Assembly (NCBI RefSeq): GCF_051622035.1
Contig: NC_135364.1
Location: 11,485,001 to 11,549,000 of the forward strand
Direction: 5' to 3'
Length of the DNA: 64,000 nucleotides
Source of the DNA: Arctopsyche grandis
Lineage: Eukaryota; Arthropoda; Insecta; Trichoptera; Hydropsychidae
Positions 12,599-23,864 of the stretch are shown here, piece after piece. The position numbers and the translations under genes are program-made. Position 1 is the first letter of the stretch, and the number at the start of each line of letters is the position of its first letter. Below the pieces are notes generated by a model, which was not told the origin of the DNA, ran no database searches, and saw nothing but the letters and a program-made list of their open reading frames with translations.

Positions 12599-12672
<74 letters not shown>
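12599..12672. repeat. (TA)n microsatellite
   Basis: Uninterrupted alternating A and T for about 74 bases. Confidence 0.95.
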
Positions 12673-12675
<3 letters not shown>

Positions 12676-13849
12676 AAATATTGCGAAAATTAAAACTATA
12701 TGTAAAAATTCTTAATGATTTTTCTTAAAATAATTATGTTCTTTTATCAACTTATATAATTTAATAAACTGTTAATTTTCCCAACAAAATAAATAAATAA
12801 ATTAGAATATGAATCACGTAAAACACAATATAATATATACTTAAATTGGTAATAAATACACTTTGACGCTAACATGTGCACTAAAAGCAAAATAATAAGT
12901 TCCCTTCAAAAATCATCTGCGGCGAATCTACGCAATAATACTTGCAAAGTAATATTGTGTCCAAAAAAAGTTTTGAAAGAAAGTAGATGGGGAGGGGGAG
13001 GTTGTTCGGAAATATACTTCTTTTGTAAAGGCTAAGCATCTCTGAATTAGGTAGTAGGTAAAGACTTCAATATGACATGCGATACCTTTTTAAACCTGAA
13101 TTTTGGAGTCGATGATTTTTGTATGGACTAATGCGGACCGAAATGATTATGACAATAATAAATATATATATACATATATGTATGTAGTTGAGTTACAAAG
13201 TACTAAACGAACGATTTAAAACCCGTGAACTAAAACCGCATCTCCCACAATTTGTATGGAGGGGGCGCAATTTGTACAGTTACGCGACTTCGAAGTGGCA
13301 TACCAGAGAAATTAATGCTTTTATATACAAGAAATCAAGAGCAGCTCGAAAGTGTTGATATAATCCTAGTGAATACGTTGAATTCCGAAAAACTTGATTT
13401 AAAATGTCAATAGCAGTGGGAAAGAGTTTTATATATGTTGTATGTACCTACATATATATGTTATGTATCTACACATGTTGGATTTTTGAATCAGAACTAA
13501 TTATATAATAAAAATAATTTACAAGTATAAAACACAGCAATTACAAAATCAAATACACAAATATAGATTACCATTTATATTTTGTCATAAAACTATAGAT
13601 TTTTTGATAAATATGGTATTTAATGCAATATTCAAAGATTTAGAAAATCTCCATTTCAAAAAGGCTAAAAAAATTAAGAATATATTCTGGATATAAAGAC
13701 TATATTTTAGAATGAATTCTAATAAAATATTTGGGTATATTTTGCAATATACATATGTACATACATACACAGATTTGTGCTAGGCACTATATCACGTAAA
13801 TGTCATCAATGTATTTTTTATAATTAAATAGACGGAATCGATTACATAT
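12673..13849. other. AT-rich intergenic DNA
   Basis: No gene, RNA or repeat boundary recognised. Short frames only. Confidence 0.5.
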
Positions 13850-14326
13850 ATTTTTTTTTATTTTATTGTTACAATCAATATACACTCGTCATTACAGATC
13901 GCTCCAATGCGACGAGTGTACGATAACGGTCAGAAATACAATAATACATAAACAATCAGAATAGAAGTACAGTACAGAAGTAATAATCATAGAGACATCT
14001 ATGGATTATTTTTAGCGTTAAATTTAGTTAAATAAACACGAAATTATAGAGATGTCTATAGATATATCTATAGATTTCAGATTACTGTGCATAATTTTTA
14101 CAAATTATACACACATATTTTGTGACAACAGGAAATGATCTAATACCAATTTTCAGGAACCGTTTCAACAATGATCAGATAAAATTGGCAAACTCTGATA
14201 GAGAAACGATCGATTTGGAGTCACAAAACCCCCAAACCTAACCAGCAGTTTGACGAGGACTCGAACCTTCGACCTCAGTGGTGCTAAATATATACGCTAC
14301 CAATAAGCCAAACTGCTGGCTAGGTT
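13850..14326 (-). mobile_element. tRNA-derived SINE with LINE-like tail
   Basis: On the minus strand, 14326-14245 folds like a tRNA. It has an A box (TGGCTTATTGGTAGCG), a B box (GGTTCGAGTCC) and an 11-bp closing stem CCAGCAGTTTG/CAAACTGCTGG. It is followed by a body and then a 3' part reading GCATTGGAGCGATCTGTAAT and ending in an A-rich run at 13850-13866. This order (pol III promoter head, body, A-rich tail) defines a SINE. The head is longer than a normal acceptor stem, so I do not call a functional tRNA. Confidence 0.65.
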
Positions 14327-14453
14327 TATATATATATATTATTCATTGAAAATTAAAATTCTGTTTGTATGTATGTTTGTTCGAAATATAATATTATATA
14401 ATGGGTACAAATGATGTTGTCATGCTCCTTAAAAAATATCAAACATCCATATG

Positions 14454-14905
14454 CACATCATCATCATCATTTATTGCTAGATGCAAGCCTCTTCAACACG
14501 CTTCAAGTCGTCTCTGTTTTGCGCAACTCTCATCCATCTCACCCCAAACATTTTTTTTTATTTCGTCCACCCATCTTCCTTGTAGCTTTCCTTTCACCAT
14601 ATTGCATTCTCTCGGGTGCAATTCCAGCACTTATTAATAAAGCCCGGACCCTGAGGGGGCCGTTTATTGTTCAAATGTTGTAAATGCATTGTTAAAGGTT
14701 TGCCAAACCTTTTTTACAAAGCGTTTACAACAATTGAACAATAAACGGCACGCTTCCGGTCCTACCTCTACTTATTATATCCATCTTTCACCTATTATTC
14801 TAGCTACGTGACCCACCAATTGCCATTTCAATCGCTTCACTCTCTCCACTATATCGACTACCCTTATCATATTACTCACCCACGTATTCCATTTCATATC
14901 TTATT
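14454..14905 (-). pseudogene. RTE-like LINE, 3' fragment, copy 2
   Basis: Same 3' sequence as the copies at 6.9, 38.7 and 42.9 kb, including the (GAT)n tail on the minus strand (14456-14470). Plus-strand text such as CCATCTCACCCCAAACATTTT aligns directly with the other copies. Interrupted by a 133-bp MITE at 14637-14769, so the coding remnant is split. Confidence 0.75.
14637..14769. mobile_element. MITE with 8-bp duplication nested in RTE copy
   Basis: Flanked by ACTTATTA at 14629-14636 and 14770-14777. Removing it and one duplicate restores alignment with the other RTE copies. Inner arms GCCGTTTATTGTTCAA and TTGAACAATAAACGGC are inverted repeats. The same family appears at 41.1-41.3 kb and about 44.1 kb. 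The 8-bp duplication suggests a hAT-type mobiliser. Confidence 0.8.
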
Positions 14906-15374
14906 TATTTATTTCTTAAACATATTTATTTCTTTCGAATTAAAAATTAATCCATAGTGACATTACAGGCTACTCCAAAACGTAGTATGGCCAATGCGTT
15001 ACCCCAATACGGCTGGATTACTCAAATTGATACATATATACATATGTACATATGTTCCGTGGTGTATATGCAAATATTCCGTTAAAATTTATAAAAATCA
15101 ATTTATGAAAGGGTTGAAATACTGTGCTTAAAAATCAAGTATTCGTGTTTACTGCCAGCCCTAATTCGATTCAGCATGCGGTGAAATGCGATTTGAGATA
15201 CCGGCTGGCTTATCTCTTCTGGAAATTCCTGTCTACAACACTGAGCGAAATTCAATCGGTCACCAAAAAATATTTACTGGGCGTGGAATCCATTTTTATT
15301 AAAAGTTCAGCCAGCCGGTTTCACCACAAGTGGCTACGAAAAATTGATTGACCTAATTACTGAACTTAATAATT

Positions 15375-15548
15375 GATTTCTGGGAAAATTTGATGGAAGA
15401 ATACAAAGAGCTTATCAAATTTACGATTTGTGTTTTATTGCCTTTTGCAACTTCGCATTTATGCAAAGTGGGCTTTTCATATTGCGCCGAAATCAAAGCA
15501 CCAAGAATGGACTCAATGCCATTACTGTATTTGAGGATCAAATTTTGA
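15375..15548 (+). pseudogene. hAT transposase C-terminal fragment
   Basis: Reading frame from DFWENLMEEYKELIKF through LLPFATSHLCKVGFSYCAEI to a TGA. The motif LLPF-x-T-x-x-LCE-x-GFS is the hATC dimerisation signature of ZBED5-like hAT transposases; here the usual Glu is Lys. Upstream coding is absent, and the 75-codon frame at 15124-15351 has no similarity I can name. No terminal repeats were located. Confidence 0.7.
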
Positions 15549-16777
15549 ACTTTTGTTTTCAATATTAAAATGTATAAATACAAAACCCATTAAAATTTAA
15601 TATTAGTAGTTTATTGTTTTAAATAATAAACATTTAAAATAAATTTGGTTTTTTAACGCTTGGTATTACTCGTGTCTTGTATACCAATTTTCCATCTTAT
15701 AAAATCATCAAAATGTCCGTGAAAATTTTCGGATCGTCGAAGTGTTCCGTGAAAAAAAACTTTCCGATTTATAATGATATATTATTTGATATATGTATTC
15801 ACAAAGTAATTTATTGTTTGGCTTTAGCGATTAGCTAGTACATACATATATTCAGCATAACCCAAGTTAAAATCTCGGGAAGGTTTTAATAATATATAAA
15901 ATGTATGCAGAAACCTATACCTGGCGCTGCTTATGTCAACATTATTATTTGACATTAGGAAGGTGATATTATTAAAATTTACTTGAGCGACGTTAAACAT
16001 TATAATCAAATCACTAGAATAATCCAATCATCCGATGCTACATACATATTAAGGATGGAAACAAAAAAAAAACTACAAATTTTCACAATTTACATTATTC
16101 AATTAGACAACTTTATTTGCTACATTCATTTCTTTATCTAAATATATGTAGCTATGTAGTCATTTTCTCAGGATGCATACGTGTCCATAGGCATTGATAC
16201 TGTTATCAGTATCGTGCGAGATATGATTGAAATTTCTGATTAATAGGTAATTGTGTACGCGTTTTATTATGCAATTTTTTTTTATATAAATATATGCCTA
16301 AAAATATGAACTTGTTTAAAAAAGTATGGAAACCGTCACCAAATATTTCATTTATTATGTGTTATATGAAATATGTGTGTGTCTTTTTTTATATTGCTGC
16401 TAATTAATCATAAATCGTATGTAGGTATGTATATTCTGTTAAAAATCGTAAATAAGTAGTAAAAATCGGAAAATTGTATTTCTATATACATACATACATA
16501 TACTCATTGATGTACGGACTTATAATAAATACACTAGATTACCACATTTTGACAGTATCGATATGCATATCATTCAATCGCACTGTGTTGCCAAATTTAA
16601 TGACACAAAGAGTGGAAAAATCTCGTCAAGCTAGAATTTAGAAATCCTCAGGTATAAATAATACATACAAACATACGTATGTATACATATAAATAAGCAA
16701 TACCTACTCAATAACAAAGTTGTTAAGATCTACAATGTAGACTACATATTATGCGTCTAAAGCTAATGAATATTTGT
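15549..16777. other. Intergenic, nothing recognised
   Basis: AT-rich. A 67-codon minus frame at 15824-16027 has no domain. No repeats with clear limits. Confidence 0.5.
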
Positions 16778-16781
16778 TTAA

Positions 16782-18290
16782 CCCATTTGAACCCAGAGCT
16801 CGCGTGAAAACACATGTCCCATGTGCCCAGGACTATTTTTTCGTTTATTTTCCAAAATCTTTGAGTTATTTCATGGGAAATATTTTTTATAGGATAGGGA
16901 TGGATAATTAATTGATTTTTCAACATTTTTAATTTTTTTCAAGGTGGTGCCGTGAATGACCTTTGGGGCTAATGAAACATGTTTTTTAAAATAAAACAAA
17001 AATCACAATGGAGTCACATAATCAGTTATAATACTTTCTCACTGGTTATTTGTAATTTTATTGTTAAGAAATTTATAAAATTAATTTTAAAAATAACAAA
17101 CACGCATCTCTTCGATAAAATGATATTTTCAAATCGCATAACATAACACACGTAGGTACATATATTGTGACATATACACATCGTCAACAAAAAAAGGGTG
17201 CACCCTTTTAAAAGAAGAAATGTCATAAACGAGATTTTGGGTTCAAAAGTCGTAAAAACAAAATACATGAAGACAAAATAATTAATTATTATGATACGGT
17301 ACAAAACATTTGTCATGCAATGGAATTTCACAGTTATCACTAGCGGAAAACGTTTTATTTTTACAGTGTCCACAATTTCTCCTTTTCTGTTTGACCAATA
17401 TCAAATGTCTTCCAACTTCCTTTTGATTTTGATTAACTTTGCCGGGTCTGAATGGGACCAATTGTTTTCGTTTTTGACCACAACACTTGCACAACGTCTC
17501 TGTTACCTGTCTGATAAATCCTAATTTATCAAATTTACAACCAAAACTTTTGCTTAGAATCCAAGCGTTATTCACAGCTACATCGATGTTCCAAAACAGA
17601 ATAGGCATGTACCATTTTTTCTCTCTAATACTTATATTATAGTTAGAAATATGGTTATCCATTTGATCAACCCCACCCATATATTTATTATACATATTTA
17701 TACTAAATGGTTGATAGATTTCCACCCTACTTTTTTCTTTAACCGAATATCAGTTTCCAGGGGTGGTAATATGTATGTATGTGGAATCCGGAAGTTGAGA
17801 CTCGTCCCAATTATCAATTTCTTCCCGTATCTCTGCAGTAGTAAAATTGCATTCTCTGGAAAAAAATATGTGTCATTATCCCTAGGAGTCATATACGACT
17901 CCGTCGACTTTTGATTTTTTTTTTCAGGAATATGAGATATATAAACGCAATTTCTCTTATGCATATTATACAATAAGTCCTACTGTATTAGAAACATAAA
18001 GATAAATAAAAAATATGTAAAAATAAAAAACTTACGTATGTTTTCTCTTCGACATATCTGCAAGTCGAAAAGCGCTCGATGTTATTCCCTCAAAACTCCA
18101 AAAGGAACTGATTTAATTTCGTGTGACTTTCTTAAAATTCATCACCAACATCTAACCAAGCGTAACGAAAGGTTTTACGGCCGGCCTGAGTGATCCCTTT
18201 ATTTTACGACGCAAAATCGTAAAATGCCGTGAATGACCGCGCTGGCATACATCGTGTAAGTTCATAACTGACCGCGTGGGTTCAAATGGG
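16782..18290 (-). mobile_element. piggyBac-like element with TTAA duplications
   Basis: Terminal repeats CCCATTTGAACCCA (16782-16795) and TGGGTTCAAATGGG (18277-18290) are perfect inverses, flanked on each side by TTAA (16778-16781, 18291-18294), the obligatory piggyBac target. Subterminal GCCGTGAATGACC occurs near both ends. At 1,509 bp it is shorter than autonomous piggyBac elements (about 2.5 kb) and holds only the C-terminal third of a transposase, so it is a deletion derivative. Confidence 0.92.
17282..17950 (-). pseudogene. piggyBac transposase, C-terminal remnant
   Basis: The 17282-17725 frame contains YNKYMGGVDQMDNHISNY, a REKKWYMPILFWNIDVAVNN segment, and a C-terminal cluster C-x2-C...C-x2-C...C-x7-H-x3-CF-x2-YH. 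These are the hallmark MGGVD region and the Cys-rich zinc-binding tail of PGBD/piggyBac transposases. An upstream piece in another frame (about 17760-17930, ENAILLLQRYGKKLIIGTS) continues the domain, so a frameshift lies near 17725. The N-terminal half with the first catalytic aspartates is missing, so it is inactive. Confidence 0.88.
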
Positions 18291-18294
18291 TTAA

Positions 18295-18947
18295 CTATAA
18301 TATGTATAATATATCGGTTTTTCGTCTTATTTTTGGAAATAAAATAAAAATACATGCATTCTTACACGTTTATAGATCCATATTTACCATGTTATAAGTT
18401 TGATGAACTAGTAAATTAATAAACTATGCACTTCATAAATACGACTATTACATATAATTCAATGAATCTTTTTTTTATTCCAAACAATTCAGTTATTTTC
18501 GGTGTTTTTTGCGTCTTCAATAGAAAACAAAAGCACTCATAGAATAAATTTCAAATGATAATTTCAATTGGCATTAATTTAATAAAAAATTCAATTCAAT
18601 TAAAAACTTCAATTCGCTGTCTAATTTAACAATGTTAATGTGGCTTTTCATAACACTATCGCGATCATATGCTTATAAAGTACACAGTTTGACCAAAGTA
18701 TTAAGAAAATAATAAATTAGTTAACGAACACTCGAAAAGCTAAACTGAATATTTTGAAAATATTGAACGAGCGAGCTTTACACATTTCCGTCAAATTGTA
18801 AAGTTATTATAAGTTAATTATTAAATGATTTTAAAATTGTTTCTCTTAAATTCAGATCACCATTGTTTTTATGTATGTTTTGTATTGCTTTTCAGTTTGG
18901 GAATTGGTATATATTATTATAATATATGAAATTAAAATATAATATAT
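18295..18947. other. Intergenic, nothing recognised
   Basis: AT-rich sequence without coding potential or clear repeats. Confidence 0.5.
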
Positions 18948-19144
18948 TTTGATTTTGAAATGCTTTTTATTATTACGAAATTATGTTCACAATACATCTT
19001 GTATCTATTTTAATAGCTACTGATCTACCGATCATTTTCTATTTTACAATTTTAATTTAATTTTGTTAGTAATCATAGTATTATATTATTATAATGTTAA
19101 TGTACAGCATAATAGGAAAAAGAGCTCAAAAACCTATTTACAGT
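18948..19144 (-). repeat. Interspersed repeat, copy A (LINE 3' end?)
   Basis: Nearly identical to 40779-40978 (for example AAATGCTTTTTATTATTACG and AGAGCTCAAA...CCTATTTACA). Read on the minus strand it ends in TAATAATAAAAAGCATTT, which resembles the 3' ends of insect non-LTR elements, but no coding part is attached. Confidence 0.65.
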
Positions 19145-21890
19145 TAATATAATATATGAATTTATAATAGTACATGAAATGTGTGAAACGAAGAATAATA
19201 CCAAAATAAAATGTATAAGTTCTATCAGAGCGACTCTTTGGTAACCGCTCTTATGTTCTATTATTATTGATATTGAAATTGTATTATTTGCGTTACAGAC
19301 AAAGCTAATACATAATTGACAAGGGATCAATTTCTGGGCTATTGTAATAAAATATACTTATACTATGATAACCATGACCAATGGCGTAAAATTTCATAAC
19401 GCTTTCGTAAAAGAAATTGTATATATGTACATAAATAAAATTACGAAAATGAATTTTTCGATGAAAAATCGATGGGTTGTTTAATACGATGAATATGTAT
19501 GTATATGGATTGACAAATTAGTGTCATTTATCGTTCTTATAAAAAATTATATTCAGAAAATTTCGTTTATCCTGGAAAATAGGTTTTTTAAAACAACGCG
19601 TATTGTGAAATAAAATAACGAAAAATTTTGCATATAATATTATCAAAAATTTATTGGATGAGAGTTTTTACGACTTGGAACATAATGGAGTGTACAGACA
19701 CGTTGAGAGACCAAAATGAGACAATTTCAAGTTTCAAAGATGCATTTTCGTATTTTTTATACGATGAAAATTGTATTTTTACTGAGCTTAGAAATAGCAA
19801 ATTTTCATCAAATCGACCTCACAATCTAAACATCGTTTAATAATTTATAAATGCATAAAAAATAAATAGATATACATACATTCATATGTATGTATGTACA
19901 TATGTATATCATATAGTCGATTGATTACTAATAATATTTATCATATTGAAATTAATTGCTTAGAATAATATAATATTTGTTTTCGTCAAGTGTTTAGCTG
20001 TTTTGAATTTAAACTCACATATCAAAATTTATGATAAATGATTTTAAAGTTATAAATAATTGTATAATTAATTAAAGAAATCATTCTTTAAAAAGATAAA
20101 TAAAAATGGCTGCCGTTAAATTAATACTTCAATATGTTATTGATATTTAATATATATGCCAATTACCCGAAAGAAAAATGTCCATTACCGATATAGAAAA
20201 GAACGAATTGTTGATGAAATATATTTTAGCAAAACCTGGATTATTATAAAATCCTGAATAACTATATTTTGACTTAATTATACGGTCGTATCTGACTTAA
20301 TTGTTAAGACGGTACTATACAAAATTGGCACCAGTAAAATCCTACCTACCTACCAAAATCATTCTTGGTACTTCCAGAAGGCACAGGAGAAAAAATCTTT
20401 TCGCGAGAAACTTTTATGTATGCAAGTTTTAAAAATATTTTATAAAATCCAAAAGCTACCCTGTGGAGTATACAAAACAATGCTTACTATATTTATATGA
20501 ATATTTAATTTTAACAAAAACAGTATGTATGTTGATTTATATAACTCGGATATAATGTATAGTGTTTATATGTATACGTGTCAATATATGTATATATGTA
20601 ACTTAAAATTTTTATATTTGATTTTATTTTTCTATATATAATATATGTATATGTAAGCCATACATACCTGCATGCTCATTAATTTAAGTTCGTAACTCAT
20701 TGAAATATTTACGAGCTATTTGTTATTGGTGTATAAAATTGAGTGAAGATCCGATAAGAAAAACATTATTGATGGAGTTGTTGGAAAAATATTTATATAA
20801 AAAATGTCCAATGCTTATTAAAATTATAATCAATCTAATGTTTGTCCAATGTTAATTAAAAGGTAAAAAAAGCTACGCGTATATTGAAAGACTTGGGGAT
20901 TTCCTCTGAAAAATAATTTAAGCGTGTAAATTAATCATAGAGGATAAAAATTTGTTATAAAAATTATGGAGTAGAAATAATCGATTTAGCATTTAGAATA
21001 ATTGAATTCGAGTGCCTTCTGTTTACCTATTTGGTCGAATCAGTCGGAAAATGTCTATAATGACGATAAATTAACAATAGAATTCCTTACGAAAATTTCA
21101 AAACGAAATGCCATTATAAATATCAAATTATTTGATATATCAAAATATTTAAAATGTCAAAAAGAAATTCTATATTCGAAATATTAAAACGAAATCGAAA
21201 TTTAAGACCTCATACTCAATCGCAAGGATTTAGATTCATTTTTATTATATTTAAAAGACGACGTTTAGAAATTTGATTTAACACGATGATTCATCTTACA
21301 ATTGATCGAAAGTTACGAATTTTTTACATATACATATGTATGTATGTGTACTATAAATTAAAAAAACATTCTTATGATACATGTAAACGATACGAAAAAA
21401 TTTTTTATTTTGTAAAAAGCGAGTGGAGACGTAGAAAATTTTAAAAATAATCAATTAATTCATACTATGTATGTACGTAGTAATTCAACGCGGAAAAAAA
21501 ATTTCTATTACGAAATTGACTTTTTCCATACGAATTTTAGGTCTAAGGTTCTTCTAATCAGGTTCCCTAAGATTCTTCGAATCAGGTTTAGGAATTTTCA
21601 TATTCGGGAATAATCTTCATCATCTACTTCTTTTCTTAGCCTTATCTCATTTATTTGGCTCTCCTAGTGTGGCATCGCCAGGATCGTTCTGCATCTACAT
21701 ATGTACTTGCCATGTAAGAAAGTGGAAAGTTGATTTATGATATGTAATTTATATGTTAATATACGTATTGCTACCCTTATAAATTGTAAAATGAATAAAA
21801 AGACACGTTCGTTTCGTAAAACTTTAATTCAGATGTAAGGAGACGGTGGTTTTATTGAATTATACATAGTTCAAACATTCAACCCCTTCG
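19145..21890. other. Long AT-rich intergenic stretch
   Basis: No gene, RNA or bounded element. Frames of 60-77 codons (19097-19330 -, 19628-19840 +, 21002-21187 +) look random. GGTTCTTCTAATCAGGTTCC and GATTCTTCGAATCAGGTTT at 21547-21590 form a small imperfect tandem repeat. Confidence 0.5.
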
Positions 21891-21899
21891 AAGTCAGCC

Positions 21900-22870
21900 T
21901 GAAAACAAAAAGTTGAAGAAGGAGGCGAACGCTCGAATCGAAATGGCGCCGTAGACAAAAGCTGCAACGGACGAAAATGCATCGGTGCGAACGCGAATGC
22001 GAATTTTCGTCGGGCAAAAGTTGCGAGCGAGAGACGGGAGATACGAAGCGGGGTAGGGGAGGAAAAGAATGTTTCCTGCGGAGGGAGTTCGGTCGGTCGG
22101 GAGTCGGGAGTCGAGAGTCGGGAGTTCGGGAGTCGGGAGTCGGGGAGTCGCAGTCGGAGTGGGTGTCGGTGACCACGACGAGAAGAACCCCAGCAGGTCG
22201 GGTGGACTCGGCTTCGGCCGCCTCTGCCCCTCTCACCCCGCCCCACCCCTCGCGGCCGCCCCCGCCTCCCCGCCCCGCCCCGCGCGCCGGAAGCCGCTGG
22301 CGCCGCGCGGCCGACGTTCGCACTCGACAGAGAGCGCGGGGCCGCGGCAGCGCGAGCTCTCCCCGCGCCGCGCCGCGCGCCACGCTTCCACTCCACTCCA
22401 CTTCTGCTCTACACTCTACGCTCTTCCGCTCGCCGAGCCCGCTCTGCCTGTGCCTCCGCCTCCACTTACGCTCGGCCCGATCGCTCGCCTCTACGCGTCC
22501 GCACCGGCGCCCCCGGCCCCCGGCGACTGCGCCCCTCCAGGTGAGCCCCCCTCCCCTCCCCTCCCACCCGCCGCCCCCGCAAACGTCAAAACAAGAGCAC
22601 GCGTCACGGCCGGCAGCGGCGGTTGCGGGAAACGCCGTTCTCTCGTCGGCCGCAAACGCCGACGAGCGACCGCAGCGCCACCGCCGGCCCACCCCGTAAA
22701 CAACCCCTCGCCGACAACACCGACAACCGCCCGCCACTTTCCAAATTTTCACGCGCCACCCCCACTTTTCCGAATTCGCTCAGACTTTCAGGCGCCGCCC
22801 GCGCTCTTTCCACCCCCCACTGTTTTACATTTCCGCGCATTTTCCGACCCCTCTATATTTTCCACATAGC
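21900..22870. promoter_or_regulatory. GC-rich CpG island / promoter region
   Basis: A sharp switch from AT-rich DNA to very GC- and CpG-rich sequence. It includes degenerate repeats of GGGAGTC (about 22087-22160) and long C-runs. Long frames on both strands (up to 293 codons) are compositional, lacking stops only because TAA and TAG are rare here. They are rich in Arg, Pro and Ala, overlap in four frames and show no domain. In AT-rich insects such islands usually mark promoters and 5' untranslated exons. See the candidate splice donor at 22541. Confidence 0.6.
22541..22546 (+). other. Candidate splice donor of a 5' untranslated exon
   Basis: CCAG|GTGAGC at 22537-22546 is a near-perfect donor. 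Paired with the acceptor ATGTTTGCAG ending at 24070, it would give a 1,530-bp first intron for the AT-hook gene that starts at 24098, and would place mRpL49 inside that intron on the other strand. Inferred from splice consensus only. Confidence 0.35.
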
Positions 22871-23011
22871 TGCAACTTTATACCACCATCTATTGTAGCT
22901 ATTTTATATTAAAATCAAACGAAAAACTTTTTAATTTTTAATTCAAAATTTGAACGAGCTTTTTAGTACTAAAAAAAAAAAAAATAAAACAAAAGAGTCG
23001 CTTTATATACG

Positions 23012-23025
23012 TTTATTTATTTATT
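23012..23025 (-). terminator. Poly(A) signal of mRpL49
   Basis: On the minus strand, overlapping AATAAA hexamers lie about 30 bases after the mRpL49 stop codon. Confidence 0.6.
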
Positions 23026-23051
23026 AATTCGACTGTATAAACTAAGTAAAT

Positions 23052-23864
23052 CTAAAATCCTTTTTTCTCGAGGAAGTTTTTGACGTCCAATAAGAAGTCG
23101 CCTTTGATGCGGATGCTCCCGCCGCATTCGTTGATGCAAGTGGCGACGATGCGACGGTTCTTCGTCTCCAGGTGTTCGCGGATTTCCGTCTCTAAAAGTT
23201 GGATGTCGCCCATTACGTGCTTGACCTTGGTGATCTTCCGCATCCCTATGAAGTCGATGTTGAGGTAGACCGGAATCATATGATTGCACGACCTCTCGAC
23301 AAAGTAGGGCAGATTGGAAGTTCGCGACGACTTTGGCGGCGACCAACCGCTCGGGTACTTCTCCTTGGGGATGAGCGGCGGGACGGTTCGTCTGAACAAC
23401 AGACTTTCCACGTGACTCCACTCCTCCGGACGGTGGATCGTCTCAAAGTCGGTGAAACCGGTCAGATTTTTCACGACGGGCGACTTCTTGTAGCTTCCGA
23501 GACGCTGAAACGATACAAACAGTTATGTAAAGCGGTATATTATGGGGGTGCGAACGCAACGAGGTCGTCGGTTTCGCTCCGGTTTGAGGTTAGGATATTG
23601 CGCGAACGCTCGTCGAGCTCGTCTTTGACGCACCCTCAATAGGATTTTCTCGTACGGGGTTTTTTGACAGTTCGGGTCGTAATCGGGGTGGATAGGAGGG
23701 GGGGGGGGACGCTTTCGAACGGATGGGGTTGAACGGGGATGAAAGCGTGCGCCGTTTTAAGTACTAACCGTGGGTTGTTTCGGGGGGAAAGAGAGCGGGG
23801 GCGGAGGCGTTCTAAACGCCAGCGAAGCCCGAGCGGCCCCCAACCGACGCAACGCAGACGCCAT
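23052..23864 (-). CDS. mRpL49: Mitochondrial large-subunit ribosomal protein mL49
   Basis: Two exons: 23864-23769 (32 codons) and 23504-23052 (150 codons plus TAG), joined in phase 0 with donor ACG|GTTAGT and acceptor TTTCAG|CG. The product is 182 residues. The family is recognised from YPSGWSPPKSSRTSNLPYF, the HMIPVY motif, a GDI-x-LLE helix and the C-terminal IRIKGDFLLDVKNFLEKKGF. All of these align with animal mL49 (Img2 family), a component of the mitochondrial 39S subunit. The N-terminus (MASALRRLGAARASLAFRT) is Arg/Ala-rich without acidic residues, as in a mitochondrial presequence. The start ATG sits in CAAGATGGCGTC, a TISU/YY1-type initiator. The length fits the family. It is divergent from the AT-hook gene (ATG to ATG 233 bp). 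Confidence 0.93.

Noticed and set aside
14245-14326. Functional tRNA gene on the minus strand
   Set aside because: A and B boxes fit, but the outer stem is 11 bp, the anticodon arm is poor, and the unit continues into a SINE body with an A-rich tail.
21860-22898. Several long frames (70-293 codons) on both strands in the CpG island
   Set aside because: They overlap in four or more registers, are Arg/Pro/Ala-rich with no domain, and are explained by scarcity of AT-rich stop codons.
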